Shown: in pieces, positions 24,423 through 34,010 of the stretch
Layout: the number at the start of each line of letters is the position of its first letter
How positions within the stretch are numbered: position 1 is the stretch's first letter
Assembly (NCBI GenBank): GCA_023150805.1
Contig: JAKLKF010000030.1
Span: forward strand, 1-63,493
DNA from: Myxococcota bacterium
Lineage (GTDB): Bacteria > Myxococcota_A > UBA796 > UBA2385
Length of the DNA stretch: 63,493 nucleotides
Direction: 5' to 3'
Program-made: the position numbers and the translations under genes
The notes under the pieces: model-generated
What the model was told of the DNA's origin: nothing
Databases searched by the model: none
Seen by the model: the letters and a program-made list of their open reading frames with translations, nothing else

Positions 24423-26062
24423 CCGCCGGCTGCGTCATGATGGCCGCGCTCTGGTTCGCCTGTACCGTCGACAAGGGCGGTTTGGGTGGGAGTGACACGG
24501 GGGTCTGGGTACCTTCCGACGACACGGGGACCCCTGCGTTAACCGACGAAGATGGTGACGGGTATTCGACGTCGGCAGACTGTGACGACGGTGACGTCGA
24601 GGTACATCCGGGTGCCGACGATGTCTGCGGCGATGGTGTGGACCAGGACTGCGACGGCAATGAGCTGGGCTGCTCCGGCGACCTGTTGGCATGGGATGGC
24701 GCCGGCACGTTGACGGGATTGGACGAGGAGGTTCAGGGTGTGGGGGCTGCGATGGTGCATGTGTACGGCTGGTCTGCGTCGCAATCGCCGGGCATTCTGG
24801 TTGCCGCTCCGTGGTCAGGAGAGGCGGACAAGCAGCCGGTTGGGAGCTTGTATCTGGTGGACGCCTCGGCTTTCAGTGACGGTCTTCTCTTGGCCGACGT
24901 TTCAAGTTCCGTCCTCTCACAGACTGTGGCCTACAAGAACTTCGGGTTCGCCCTCGATGTCTTCGACATCGATGGGGACGGCACAGACGACCTCCTCGTA
25001 GGAGAGCCCTCGGCCGACTTCGAGAATCGGGATGACGGCGCCGCTTGGATCATCCCAGGCCCCATTGAGGGCGAAGTGTCCGTCCACAACACGGACGGTG
25101 TCTACCTCCTGGGCCCCGATGACAGAGACCGCCGAGCGGGCGCGGGCGTCGCCTTCCTCGTCGGAACCACCGGCGAAGATGGTTTGGGCATCGCCATGGG
25201 CTGGGGCGGCGGCTGCCTGGAGGACTACGAGGGCGGCATATACCTGGTCGACGACTCTCGCTGGCAGTCGCGCACCCTGGACGACTTCGATGTCGAGCTG
25301 CTGGGAGAAGGCCCTTGCATGAAGAACCAGGGCCAGGTCAGCGCGGCCGACCTGAACGGCGATGGCATCGACGACATCCTGACGGGTGCCTACGACGCCG
25401 GCGGCGCCTGGCTCGACCGGGACGCGCTGAGCTACCAGACCGGCCCGGGCATCGCCTACGTGGTGTACGGACCGGTCACCACCTCCATGGGGCTCCAGGA
25501 CGCCGATGGTCGCCTGCTGGGCGTGCACGACGACTCGGAGTTCGGCGCCTACTTCACCACCACCTCCGACCTGGACCGAGACGGCCTGCCCGAGATCCTG
25601 GTCGGCGCCCCCGATCAGACCACTTCCGACCTCGACGGCGGCGCCGCCTACGTCGTGCCCGGTCCATCCACCGCCCACCACGGCCTGGTCTCCGACGTGG
25701 CGACGGTGATCTTCGAGGGGGACGAGGATGGCCTGCAACTGGGGTGGTCGATGTCGGCAGATGGCGATCTGGATGGAGACGGCTACCTCGACCCACTGGT
25801 CGGCGGCGCGGAGGGCGGTGGCCAGGTCTTCGCCTTCCGTGGGCCGGTCGAGGGCACCCTGACGCCGGCGGACGCGGCCTTCAGCGTGCGGGGCGCCCAC
25901 GACGGGGACAACTTCGGGAACTTCTACGGCTGGCGGAGCGCCATCCTGACCGGAGAGGACCTGGACGGAGACGGCTGCGACGACTGGCTGGCCCACGCCG
26001 ACCTGGTGGAAGAGGGCTACATCGGCGCGGTCTACCTGTTCTACGGCGGCGTCTGGGACTGA
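24419..26062 (+). CDS. FG-GAP repeat lipoprotein with MopE-like metal-binding motif
   Basis: A 547-residue exported protein. The GTG overlaps the preceding stop (GTGA); an in-frame ATG at 24437 is an alternative. The short signal ends in ALWFAC, the lipobox. Residues about 45-85 (DEDGDGYSTSADCDDGDVEV..., CGDGVDQDCDGNE) form the Asp/Cys-rich MopE-type motif frequent in myxobacterial surface proteins. Then come FG-GAP propeller repeats (DIDGDGTDDLLVG, ADLNGDGIDDILTGA, DLDRDGLPEILVGAP, DLDGDGYLDPLVGGA, DLDGDGCDDWLAH). A surface or adhesive role is likely. It would be translationally coupled to the phase-variable gene, so slippage there could change both. Confidence 0.88.
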   Translation: MTAGCVMMAALWFACTVDKGGLGGSDTGVWVPSDDTGTPALTDEDGDGYSTSADCDDGDVEVHPGADDVCGDGVDQDCDGNELGCSGDLLAWDGAGTLTGLDEEVQGVGAAMVHVYGWSASQSPGILVAAPWSGEADKQPVGSLYLVDASAFSDGLLLADVSSSVLSQTVAYKNFGFALDVFDIDGDGTDDLLVGEPSADFENRDDGAAWIIPGPIEGEVSVHNTDGVYLLGPDDRDRRAGAGVAFLVGTTGEDGLGIAMGWGGGCLEDYEGGIYLVDDSRWQSRTLDDFDVELLGEGPCMKNQGQVSAADLNGDGIDDILTGAYDAGGAWLDRDALSYQTGPGIAYVVYGPVTTSMGLQDADGRLLGVHDDSEFGAYFTTTSDLDRDGLPEILVGAPDQTTSDLDGGAAYVVPGPSTAHHGLVSDVATVIFEGDEDGLQLGWSMSADGDLDGDGYLDPLVGGAEGGGQVFAFRGPVEGTLTPADAAFSVRGAHDGDNFGNFYGWRSAILTGEDLDGDGCDDWLAHADLVEEGYIGAVYLFYGGVWD

Positions 26063-26074
26063 ACCTTCACCAGC

Positions 26075-26467
26075 TCACCCCCCGACCAGGTGCAGTACCT
26101 TGCCCTGGTGCTCGACCTCCTCGCGCCGCAGCCGCTGCTCCCAGCTGCGGCCGCGGCCGCTGGCGTATTCCCGCGTCACCTGGCCGTCTCCGTTCACGAC
26201 CCGCTGCAGGAAGCCCATGAAGGCGAGGTGCGCTCCAGCCTCTCTCCAGCCGGCGTCGGCCGCGTCGATGAGCAGGACGCCATGACGGCGCCACCAGGCG
26301 ACCAATGCGTCGATGAGCGCCGGCAGGTCCAGGCGGCCGTCCTCGGTCCGCCACGGCCACCACGGGACCGGCAGGACATCCTACCGGACCTGGGCCAGGT
26401 CGTCGAGGTGGGTCGTGCGCGAGAGGACCAGCGCGTCCTTCGCGCGGTCGATGTCCTCGGCGGTCAT
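26075..26467 (-). pseudogene. Broken gene with in-frame amber codon
   Basis: From the ATG at 26467 the frame reads MTAEDIDRAKDALVLSRTTH..., meets TAG at codon 29 (26381-26383) and continues open for another 102 codons with good coding character (LPVPWWPWRTEDGRLDLPALIDALVAWWRRHG..., REYASGRGRSWEQRLRREE) to a TGA. The stop looks like a recent nonsense mutation. Restart is possible at a weak internal codon near 26305. The ATG overlaps the stop of the upstream remnant (ATGA), so the two once formed an operon. Family not recognised; the Trp-rich end resembles unknown immunity or regulatory proteins only loosely. Confidence 0.6.
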
Positions 26468-27257
26468 CGGCGTGGGGATGGGGATCGGCTCTCCAGGACG
26501 ACGCTGGAGGGGAGGGCCCGAGGACGCCTCGGGAAGCCGCCTCGGAGCTGAGCCAGGAAGCTGACCAGCGCCTCGCCCTCGGTGGTGTCGACCTCGTCCG
26601 GCACCCGGACCAGGGGGCGTGGGTGCAAGGCCAGCGCCCAGTGTCCGAGCGGCGCCGCGAGGCGGGTCCCCGTCCCGTCGGCCTCCGGTTCACCGGGCGG
26701 TCGATCCGCCGAGGGAAGCGTCCAGCGTGCCTCATCGACGATCGGCCGCAGCCCCCCGGGCTCTGCCTCGGCGGCGGCCGGCGTCTTGAAGAAGCGGCGG
26801 TAGGAGGGCGGGGTCACTTTGGGGATCCAACGCGGGTCCGCTGGCCGCCGTAGCGGTAGAGCAGCGGGACCCGGGCGCAGCCCCGGCCTCGTCATCACGC
26901 GGGCGGGCTGCGCGTTCCAGGCCTCGTGCCCCAGCGAGAGCCGGTGCGCACCCCAGGCCACCACCCAGCCCGTCGCCGTCCCCTCGCCAGACATTCCCGG
27001 AGGCGACCACCACGTGGGGCCCCCCCGGGCGTGGCCCCGGTCGGTTCTTCGGACGATCCGGTCGCGGGGGGGGGGGGGGCCACCTCGGGGGTCAGCGCGG
27101 ACGGGCGACCCTCATCGATGTCGCCTCGGGCAGACAGCAAGGGGAGCAGGGACCTCCAGAGGCGGCGCGTGGGGTCTCTCGTGCGAGGAGGGCGGGTGCA
27201 TGTTGGGCGTGGGAACTCTGGAAATACCGGTCGTAGGGGTGCGGGGGGGGGCCCCGA
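26464..27257 (-). pseudogene. Decayed gene, cut by an insertion sequence and frameshifted at a G14 tract
   Basis: The minus strand shows coding-like sequence from the insertion-sequence end (PLRPVFPEFPRP..., RRLWRSLLPLLSARGDIDEG) to a tract of 14 C (minus strand). After it the good frame is shifted by one (PTWWSPPGMSGEG..., WVVAWGAHRLSLGHEAWNAQP, RFFKTPAAAEAEPGG). One more C would join the two parts. An intact start for the second part exists at ATG 26994 (176 residues). The 5' end is missing at the insertion sequence. No domain is recognised. Homopolymer length errors in sequencing could also explain the shift. Confidence 0.5.
27066..27079. repeat. Homopolymer of 14 G
   Basis: Fourteen consecutive G on the plus strand lie within the decayed minus-strand gene; a nine-G run follows at 27243-27251. 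Such runs are slippage-prone and hard to sequence. Changing the length to 15 restores one frame across the tract. Confidence 0.9.
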
Positions 27258-29203
27258 GGCTAAGCCGAAGTTCCGAGCCTCTCACCACCGAGGCGAGCTA
27301 CAGGATGGCGACGGGGGCGAGGTAGACGGCTGTGGCGGCTGTCGAGAGGCGTAGGCATGTATGTAGCGTCATAAGTAGTTGTAGAGTGGTTTATCTTTGG
27401 TCATATGGGAAGTCATGTGCGTCACCATCGTCCCCAACCGGAACTCTCCCCCCGCCATCCTCCTTCGCGAGAGCTACCGCGAAGGAGGGAAGGTCAAGAA
27501 CCGTACCCTGGCCAACCTGACCAAGTGGCCGCCCCAGGTCGTGGAGGCGATGCGGGTGGCGCTGAAGGGTGGTCGGGTGGTGGCGGCCGACGACATCGAG
27601 ATCATCGCCTCACGCGACCATGGCGCCGCCGCGCTCGTGGTGGGCATCATGAGCGACCTGGGCTTGGCCAAGCTCATCGCTCCGCGTGCCAGCCGGAGAC
27701 GAAGCCTCGTGCTCGGGATGATCGCGGCGCGGATCCTGCGCCCCAGCACCAAGCTGGCCCTGACACGTTGGTGGACGACCACCACGCTGCCGGAGCTGTT
27801 GGGGGTCGAGGACGCCAATGAGGACGACCTCTACGAGGCGATGGACTGGGTCGCTGAGCAACAGGCCGGCATCGAGCAGCGCCTCGCCTCGCGACATCTG
27901 AAGGGCGGAAGCCTGGTGCTCTACGACATCTCCTCCAGCTTCGTCATCGGTCGGCACTGCCCGCTGGCGGCCCATGGCTACAGCCGGGACCACCGCGGGG
28001 ATCGCCCCCAGATCGTCTACGGCGTGCTGACCGACGCGGACGGGTGCCCCGTCGCCGTCGAGGTCTTCAAAGGGAACACCGCCGACAGCAGCACCGTCCT
28101 GGCGCAGATCGAGAAGGTCAAGGAGCGATTCGGCTTGTCGCACCTGGTCTTCGTGGGCGACCGGGGCATGCTCAAGCGAACCCAGGTCGAGGCCCTTCGA
28201 ACCATGGGGGGTGTGGACTGGGTCTCGGCCATCACCTCCAAGCAACTCCAGGGGATCCGCGATCAGGGGGCGATCCAGCTCGAGATCTTCGACCAGCGCA
28301 ACCTGGTGGAGATCGAATCCCCCGACTTCCCCGGGGAGCGCCTGGTGGTCTGTCGCAACCCCGCGCTCGCCGCAGAGCGCAGCCGCAAGCGCCAGGCACT
28401 CCTGCAGGCCACCGAGGAGGACCTTCGTACGCTCCAAGCCCGCGTCCAAGCCGGACGCATCAAAGACGCGGACAAGATCGCCCTGCGTGCGGGGCGCCTC
28501 GTGAACCGCAAGAAGAAGGCCAAGCACTTCATTCTGGACATCGGCCCTGGCCACTTCATCTTTCACCGAGACGAGGAGCGCATCCACCAGGAAGCCGAAC
28601 TGGATGGCTTCTATGCCATCCGCAGCTCGTTGAGCCACGAGCAGGAGCCCGAAGCCGTCAACCTCGTGCGGATCTACAAGCGACTGGCCCAGGTCGAGCA
28701 GGTGTTCCGCTCGATGAAGACCGTCGACCTGCTGGTCCGGCCCATCCACCACCGCACGGAGACTCGGGTCCGCGCTCACATCTTCCTCTGCATGCTCTCG
28801 GCGCACGTCCTCTGGCACCTGAACCGACGCTTGGAGGCATACCTCTTCGCCGACCCCGAGCTCCGGGCGCTTCATGAGACGGAGGACCCGGTTGCTCCCG
28901 TACAGCGCTCCGAAGAAGGTCGGCGCAAGGACTCCGAGCTGACCAGCCAGGACGACCACCCGCTCCACAGCCTCAGGACGCTGCTCAAGGAGCTGGCCAC
29001 CATCACCCGCGTCTCCATGCGGATCCGCGGGCAACAGCACCCACCGTGGACGCAGGACGCCACTCCCAGCGCCTACCAGCGAGCCGTGTTTGCCGCGGCA
29101 GGGGTAGCGGTGTGGTCAGCCCGTGCAAACCCTCATGGGCGCGACTGTGCCGATGGCTACGGCCTACTTGCGTGCGCCCTTGGCTGGAACTTCGGGCTAA
29201 GCC
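27258..29203 (+). mobile_element. IS1634-type insertion sequence
   Basis: Imperfect terminal inverted repeats bound the transposase gene: 27258-27279 (GGCTAAGCCGAAGTTCCGAGCC) by its parts GGCTAAGCC and GAAGTTCC on the left, and GGCTGGAACTTC...GGCTAAGCC (29182-29203) on the right, sharing GGCT-AGCC-GAAGTTCC-AGCC. The element is about 1.95 kb. No clear target duplication is seen. It cuts the end of a decayed gene on the left and ends 22 bases before msrA on the right. Confidence 0.75.
27379..27406 (+). promoter_or_regulatory. Possible sigma-70-like promoter of the transposase
   Basis: TTGTAG, 16 bases, then TCATAT, in an AT-rich stretch that stands out from its surroundings, just before the transposase start. 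Motif match by eye only. Confidence 0.25.
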
Positions 29204-29997
29204 CTCCCCAATCCGAGGAGCCCCCGTGCTGCACCGCCTCTTCGCCCCGCGCATGGTCTCGCCCGACCAGGCCCTGCCCGGCCGCGCCTCGCCGGCCTTC
29301 GCCGTGCCCGAGACCCACGCCGTGCTCGGCACCCGCATCCAGCCCCCCTTCCCCGAGGGCCTGGCCCGCGTGGTCTTCGGCATGGGCTGCTTCTGGGGCG
29401 CCGAGCGCAAGCTCTGGCAGGTACCCGGCGTGGTCAGCACGGCGGTCGGCTACGCCGGTGGCTTCACGCCGAACCCCACCTACGAGGAGACCTGCACCGG
29501 CCAGACCGGCCACACCGAGGTCGTCCTGGTCGTGTACGATCCGGCGCCGGGGGTGGTCGATCGGCTGCTGGCCACCTTCTGGGAGGGGCACGATCCCACC
29601 CAGGGCTTCCGGCAGGGAAACGACGTGGGCACCCAGTACCGCAGCGCGCTCTACTGGTCCGACGACGCCCAGCGGCAGGCCGCCCTGCGCAGCCGCGACC
29701 ACTTCCAGGCGCGGCTGCGCGCCGCCGGCTTCGGCGAGATCACGACCGAGCTGGGCCCGGCCGGCCCCTTCTGGTACGCCGAGGGCTACCACCAGCAGTA
29801 CCTGCACAAGAACCCGGGGGGCTACTGCGGGCTGGGCGGGACGGGGGTGTCCTGCCCGGTGGGGGCGCTGGAGCGGTAGGGCGGGGGCGCGGTCGGCGGT
29901 GAAGCCCGCGGACTCGAGTACGCCGCGCAGTGCACGAAGACCCGGCGGCCCGGTGGGCCGCAAGACGGATAGGATGTTGTCTCGATGCTGCGATTGA
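27415..29997 (+). CDS. IS1634-family (DDE) transposase, reading through its normal end
   Basis: The start [20 protein letters not shown] is the typical beginning of IS1634 transposases. DDE-type segments include [11 protein letters not shown] with the first Asp, FVGDRGM with the second, and [12 protein letters not shown] and [16 protein letters not shown] (Y-(2)-R-(3)-E-like signature) with the Glu. Family members normally end near 560-590 residues, about where [12 protein letters not shown] occurs (about 29110). Here no stop is present, so the frame leaves the right inverted repeat and runs antisense-free through msrA in another frame to 29997, giving 860 codons. The native stop was probably mutated (GTG-TGG where a TGA could have stood). 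Activity is uncertain. Confidence 0.82.
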   Translation: MCVTIVPNRNSPPAILLRESYREGGKVKNRTLANLTKWPPQVVEAMRVALKGGRVVAADDIEIIASRDHGAAALVVGIMSDLGLAKLIAPRASRRRSLVLGMIAARILRPSTKLALTRWWTTTTLPELLGVEDANEDDLYEAMDWVAEQQAGIEQRLASRHLKGGSLVLYDISSSFVIGRHCPLAAHGYSRDHRGDRPQIVYGVLTDADGCPVAVEVFKGNTADSSTVLAQIEKVKERFGLSHLVFVGDRGMLKRTQVEALRTMGGVDWVSAITSKQLQGIRDQGAIQLEIFDQRNLVEIESPDFPGERLVVCRNPALAAERSRKRQALLQATEEDLRTLQARVQAGRIKDADKIALRAGRLVNRKKKAKHFILDIGPGHFIFHRDEERIHQEAELDGFYAIRSSLSHEQEPEAVNLVRIYKRLAQVEQVFRSMKTVDLLVRPIHHRTETRVRAHIFLCMLSAHVLWHLNRRLEAYLFADPELRALHETEDPVAPVQRSEEGRRKDSELTSQDDHPLHSLRTLLKELATITRVSMRIRGQQHPPWTQDATPSAYQRAVFAAAGVAVWSARANPHGRDCADGYGLLACALGWNFGLSPPQSEEPPCCTASSPRAWSRPTRPCPAAPRRPSPCPRPTPCSAPASSPPSPRAWPAWSSAWAASGAPSASSGRYPAWSARRSATPVASRRTPPTRRPAPARPATPRSSWSCTIRRRGWSIGCWPPSGRGTIPPRASGRETTWAPSTAARSTGPTTPSGRPPCAAATTSRRGCAPPASARSRPSWARPAPSGTPRATTSSTCTRTRGATAGWAGRGCPARWGRWSGRAGARSAVKPADSSTPRSARRPGGPVGRKTDRMLSRCCD
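29226..29879 (+). CDS. msrA: Peptide-methionine (S)-S-oxide reductase MsrA
   Basis: A 217-residue enzyme that reduces methionine-S-sulfoxide in proteins. The catalytic motif is [16 protein letters not shown] (Cys55), followed by [24 protein letters not shown] and the [14 protein letters not shown] segment. C-terminal Cys ([16 protein letters not shown]) are the likely resolving residues. The N-terminal extension ([24 protein letters not shown]) matches the long MsrA type. The GTG start has GAGGAG six bases upstream. The insertion sequence ends 22 bases before it, so the original promoter is separated and transcription may now come from the insertion sequence. Confidence 0.95.
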   Translation: MLHRLFAPRMVSPDQALPGRASPAFAVPETHAVLGTRIQPPFPEGLARVVFGMGCFWGAERKLWQVPGVVSTAVGYAGGFTPNPTYEETCTGQTGHTEVVLVVYDPAPGVVDRLLATFWEGHDPTQGFRQGNDVGTQYRSALYWSDDAQRQAALRSRDHFQARLRAAGFGEITTELGPAGPFWYAEGYHQQYLHKNPGGYCGLGGTGVSCPVGALER

Positions 29998-30039
29998 CTC
30001 CTTGAGAGGCGATCTATATCGTCCTGCCCAGGAGGTCCC

Positions 30040-31059
30040 ATGAGTCTCGCGCGCAAGCTGGGCGTCGGCCTGGCCGGGCTGGTCGTCGTCGGTGGTGTGG
30101 GCCTGGGCGGCTACCTGGCCTTCGCCGTGGCCACGGCGGAGTCCCGCCTGTCCTTCCCCGACGTCCCCATGCCCCAGGTGGCCGCCAGCACCGACCCCGC
30201 GGTGATCGCCCGCGGACGCTACCTGGTCTACGGCCCCGCCCACTGCCAGCAGTGCCACGGCGTGGACGACCGCAACGCCTTCGCCGAGCTGGCGCAGGAG
30301 GGGCCGCTGAGCGGCGGCCTGGAGTTCGCGATGGGGCCCATCGGGACGACCTGGGCGGCGAACCTGACGCCCGATCCCGAGACGGGGATCGGCGCCCTGA
30401 CGGACGGGGCGCTCGCCCGCGCCATCCGCTCCGGCGTGATGCACGACGGCTCCCTGTCGATGATGATGACCTTCAGCTCGGCGCGCCTGTCGGACGAGGA
30501 CCTGGTGGCCGTGATCTCCTTCCTTCGCAGCCAGCCGCCGGTGCGTCGGGAGGTGCCCCGGGGCGAGGTGGGCCTGCTGATGAAGGCGCTGTTGCCGGTC
30601 ACGCCGCTGTCGCCGCGCACCCAGGCGCCACGGCACGTGCCGGAGTCGGACACGCCCAGCGTGGAGCGCGGCGAGTACCTGGTCGAACACGCCGCGATGT
30701 GCGCGGACTGCCACTCCCCCTTCGACATGGCGACCTTCCAGCCCATGGAGCCCCACCTGGGCGGGAGCCAGCCCGACCCCAGCCACGGCGACGACACCGA
30801 CTACGAGTACGTGGCGCCCAACCTGACCTCCTCGGCGGCTGGCCTGACCGGGCGGCTCTCCGAGGAGCAGTTCGTGGACCGCATCCGCCAGGGGCGCGTG
30901 CACACCTCGTCGATCATGCCCTGGGAGAACCTGCAGCGGGCCACGGACGCGGATCTGCGCAGCATCTACCGCTACCTCCGGACGGTGCCCGCGTCGGACA
31001 ACGACCCGGGGCCCAGCCGGCGGAAGAAGGGCTGGAAGCCGGGTGACCCGGTGGAGTAG
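30040..31059 (+). CDS. Di-haem cytochrome c, membrane-anchored
   Basis: A 339-residue protein with an N-terminal hydrophobic anchor (about 8-32) and two CxxCH haem sites, CQQCH (69-73) and CADCH (221-225), each starting a class I cytochrome c domain with a distal Met candidate (MMMTF and IMPWENL). It should carry electrons at the periplasmic face of the inner membrane. GGAGG lies six bases before the ATG. No oxidase or dehydrogenase partner is adjacent, so the donor and acceptor are unknown; gluconate-dehydrogenase-type cytochrome subunits are similar in layout but have three haems. Confidence 0.9.
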   Translation: MSLARKLGVGLAGLVVVGGVGLGGYLAFAVATAESRLSFPDVPMPQVAASTDPAVIARGRYLVYGPAHCQQCHGVDDRNAFAELAQEGPLSGGLEFAMGPIGTTWAANLTPDPETGIGALTDGALARAIRSGVMHDGSLSMMMTFSSARLSDEDLVAVISFLRSQPPVRREVPRGEVGLLMKALLPVTPLSPRTQAPRHVPESDTPSVERGEYLVEHAAMCADCHSPFDMATFQPMEPHLGGSQPDPSHGDDTDYEYVAPNLTSSAAGLTGRLSEEQFVDRIRQGRVHTSSIMPWENLQRATDADLRSIYRYLRTVPASDNDPGPSRRKKGWKPGDPVE

Positions 31060-31119
31060 GCGGCGACCGAGGCGGCGGACCCGCTCAGGGCGTAGGATCC
31101 CCTCCCCCGGAGGTGCTCC

Positions 31120-31845
31120 TTGCTCGGCCTGTCCCTCGCCCCGTTGCTCGTCCTGCCCGCCCTCGCCGGTCCGGCGCCCGCCACAGACCCGGCCCTGCCC
31201 GATGCCACCACGCACCTGGGCTTGGGGGCCAGCCTGTCGGGCTCCTCGGGCGCGGTGTTCTTCAGCACGGGAGACTCCTGGACCACCGTGAACTACGGCG
31301 GCGGTGGGAGCGTGCGCCTGCGGCTGCCGCGGGGCCTGACCATCGCGCCGACCCTGGCCATGGCCAGCACCTCCAAGCACACCTGGCAGGAGGAGGGGAA
31401 CGCCGATCGATACGTCGGCACCGAGGTGGACGCCGGTCTGACGCTGCGCCCGGTGCTGGCGCGGCGGGGACGGGTCGAGCTGAGCGCCATCGCGGGGCTG
31501 GGCTACCAGGCCTGGCGCGTCACCGTCGAAGAGGACCTGGAAGAACAGGACTCCGTGCCCACGGACCAGACGACGGGCTCCGGTGGCACGAGTCACGTCG
31601 ACGTCCCGGCGGAGCAGACCCCCGACCAGCGCTCCCGTTACCACGGCGGCAAGCTCAAGCTCGGGATGGGGCTCACGCGCTGGTTCGATCCGACCCTGTC
31701 GCTCTCGGCGGACCTGACCCTGGGCGGCGGGGTGGGCGCCTTGGAGTCCGACGAGCTCGAGGCCAGCCCAGCCGCCGCCCACGGGCTGGGCCTGGCCGTC
31801 GAGCTGGATCCGGCGGTGAGCCTGTCGCTGCACCTGTGGCTGTGA
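31120..31845 (+). CDS. Outer-membrane beta-barrel-like protein
   Basis: A 241-residue exported protein with signal LGLSLAPLLVLPALAG and alternating beta strands ending in SLSLHLWL, an outer-membrane-type aromatic C-terminus. Gly/aromatic strand pairs (LGLGASLSGSSGAVFF, GLTIAPTLAMAST, KLKLGMGLTRWF, LSLSADLTLGGGVG) fit an eight-stranded barrel. The TTG start is supported by GGAGGTG seven bases upstream; no other start suits. Its stop overlaps the GTG of the next gene. Probably a structural or porin-like outer-membrane protein of unknown role. Confidence 0.75.
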   Translation: MLGLSLAPLLVLPALAGPAPATDPALPDATTHLGLGASLSGSSGAVFFSTGDSWTTVNYGGGGSVRLRLPRGLTIAPTLAMASTSKHTWQEEGNADRYVGTEVDAGLTLRPVLARRGRVELSAIAGLGYQAWRVTVEEDLEEQDSVPTDQTTGSGGTSHVDVPAEQTPDQRSRYHGGKLKLGMGLTRWFDPTLSLSADLTLGGGVGALESDELEASPAAAHGLGLAVELDPAVSLSLHLWL

Positions 31846-34010
31846 CGCTCCGCCCGGGCCTCCTTTGGGGGCCGGTCCTCGCGGTGCTCCTCGCCCTGCT
31901 GGCGCTGCTGGCCCTGGCCCCCGCGCCGGCGCAGGCCTGCTCCTGCGTGACGCCGCCGCTGACCCGGCAGGAGCTGCCCGCGGAGGGGTCACAGGGCTTC
32001 CCGACCGATGGCTGGCTGCGCGTCCACCTGGAGGGGCCCTGGCCCGTGGCGCTGCGGGAGGAGCTGGGGCGGGAGTACCGGCTGCGCGGGCCGGACGGCG
32101 AGCTGCTGGCCCTGCACGCGCGGCTGGCCGGGACCGTGGTGGAGCTGAAGCCGGCGCAGCCCTTGCGCCCGGGCGCGGACTTCACGCTGGAGCGGGCCTT
32201 CCCCTACCTGGACGGTCGGCTGCTCACCGACGAGCAGCGCTGGCAGCGGGTGAGCGGCCGGCACCGGGTCGACGGCGTCTTCCAGCCGCCGACCGCCGAG
32301 GGGATCACGCTGCGCTGGCACCCGGTGCGTCACTTCACGACCGGGCCGGGCCCCGAGGCGCGCGCGCCCTCGCCGCCGCGGATCACGGGGGCGCGGGCCG
32401 GCGTGCGCCGAGGAGGGGGCGACTGCGGCCCCGGGGAGGCGGTGACCGTCGAGCTGGAGCTGCCCGCGGACCTGGTGGAGACCGACCTGGTGGCGCTGGA
32501 GCTGCGAGGGCAGGGCATCGTCGGCCACCAGCCGGCGCGGCCGCCGCCCAGCCCCGGGGCCCCGGCGGGCCCGGGCCGGCTGCAGGTCGGGGACCTGCTC
32601 TGCACCTCCGACAAGGTCCACGTGGAGCTGCGGCGGGGCACCGCCCAGGTCCGCGCCGTGCTGATGACGGCCGCGGGCCGGGTGGTGGCGGAGGGCGGCT
32701 GGACCCCGGCCCGCGTGCCTGCGGAGGCCGAGGAGCGCGAGCCGAAGCCACACCCGGCCGATCCCGAGCCGGGGGAGGCCACGCGGGCGGCCGTCGCGCG
32801 GTGGCGGGCGCCGCCGGTGGACGAGGAGCCGCGGGCGGCGGCGGCCGGGCCTGCGTCCTGTCCGCACGGCCTGGAGCTGGTCGACCGCGCGCTGCTGGCC
32901 GAGGCGGAGTGGCCCCAGTCGAAGCGGGCCCTGCTGGGGCCGGGCGGCGCCTGGCTGCTGGTCGAGGAGGAGGGCCGGGCGCTGTCCGCGCGGGCCTTGT
33001 CGGGGGAGGCGCCCATCCTGCCGCCGCTGGACCCCCACAGCCGGCTGGTCGCCGCCGACCCGGACCTGCTGCTGCTGGACCGCCCGGCCTTGGGGGACGG
33101 GGATCCGGGGCTGTTCCTGTCCTTGCTCGACGCCGCCGGGCAGCCGCGGTGGCGGCAGGAGCTGGTCGCGCCGGGCGACGAAGGCGCGCCGGACTTCTGG
33201 GCGGCAGGCCCCGACCGGGTGCTGGTGGGCTGGACCTGGTGGGAGCCGGGCCTGGTGCGCCACCAGGCCTGGTCGCTGCGGGACCGGCGGGGCGGCTCCC
33301 CGGTGGCCGGCGGAGCGATGGCGGACTTCGCGCCGGAGGGCCGGCACGTGGACGCCGTCGCCTGGAGCGAGGGGCGCTTCGTGCTGGCCTGGAGCTGGGC
33401 GCGGCCGAACCTGCCGCGCGAGCCCGAGGTGGGCCCCGCCGACCTGCCCGAGGGCCGCTACCTGACCTGGCTGCACCCGAACGGGGGCCTCGGCCCCACC
33501 GTGCCCCAGCCCGAGGCGCTGGGCCGGGTGGTGGCGCTGCTGCCCACCGCGCGGGGGCTGGTCGCGCTGGGCTCCCGCGACGGGGACCTGGCCCTGGGCT
33601 GGCTCTCGGCACAGGGGGCCCTGGCCCGGGGCCCCGTCCGGGTCAACCCGGGGGCGCCCTCGGGCGGCAGCCCCAGCCTGGCCGAGTGGCGGGGCCTGGT
33701 GGCCGTGCTGTGGAACGCCAGCCCCGACGGCGCCTGGGTCACCGTCGTGGACGCCGACGCGGGCCTGGCCGCCCGGCCGCTGCGGCTGGGCCAGCCCCGC
33801 GCGCTGGCCGCCGCGCTGCGGGCCGACGCGGACCGGCTGACCGTGGGCTTCGGGGAGGCCCACCACCGCCCGGGCCGGTGGAGCCCGGTGGTGGGCGCGC
33901 TGCGCTGCCGGCTGTCGCCGATGCCGGGCCCACCCCCCCTGCTGGCCCCGCCGACCCCCGCGCCGCCCGACCCCGCCGGTCAGGCCCTCCCCGGCAGCCG
34001 GATCCCGTAG
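31842..34010 (+). CDS. Large secreted protein, coupled to the beta-barrel gene
   Basis: A 722-residue protein starting at a GTG overlapping the previous stop. A strong signal peptide (VLAVLLALLALLALAPAPAQA) precedes CSCVTPPL. The N-terminal half is Ig-like and beta-rich with Pro-rich loops. From about 330 a second part has repeating strand units (GGAWLLVEEEGR, GLFLSLLDAAGQPRWRQEL, RVLVGWTWWEPGL, GRFVLAWSWARPN, LVALGSRDGDLALGWL) suggesting a beta-propeller. No enzymatic motif is recognised. The coupling implies that it works with the barrel protein at the outer membrane. Its end overlaps the convergent SPFH gene by 31 bases. Confidence 0.7.
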   Translation: MTLRPGLLWGPVLAVLLALLALLALAPAPAQACSCVTPPLTRQELPAEGSQGFPTDGWLRVHLEGPWPVALREELGREYRLRGPDGELLALHARLAGTVVELKPAQPLRPGADFTLERAFPYLDGRLLTDEQRWQRVSGRHRVDGVFQPPTAEGITLRWHPVRHFTTGPGPEARAPSPPRITGARAGVRRGGGDCGPGEAVTVELELPADLVETDLVALELRGQGIVGHQPARPPPSPGAPAGPGRLQVGDLLCTSDKVHVELRRGTAQVRAVLMTAAGRVVAEGGWTPARVPAEAEEREPKPHPADPEPGEATRAAVARWRAPPVDEEPRAAAAGPASCPHGLELVDRALLAEAEWPQSKRALLGPGGAWLLVEEEGRALSARALSGEAPILPPLDPHSRLVAADPDLLLLDRPALGDGDPGLFLSLLDAAGQPRWRQELVAPGDEGAPDFWAAGPDRVLVGWTWWEPGLVRHQAWSLRDRRGGSPVAGGAMADFAPEGRHVDAVAWSEGRFVLAWSWARPNLPREPEVGPADLPEGRYLTWLHPNGGLGPTVPQPEALGRVVALLPTARGLVALGSRDGDLALGWLSAQGALARGPVRVNPGAPSGGSPSLAEWRGLVAVLWNASPDGAWVTVVDADAGLAARPLRLGQPRALAAALRADADRLTVGFGEAHHRPGRWSPVVGALRCRLSPMPGPPPLLAPPTPAPPDPAGQALPGSRIP

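Noticed and set aside
26381..26383. Amber codon as pyrrolysine or other recoding
   Set aside because: No pyrrolysine context or conserved family; other lesions nearby point to decay.
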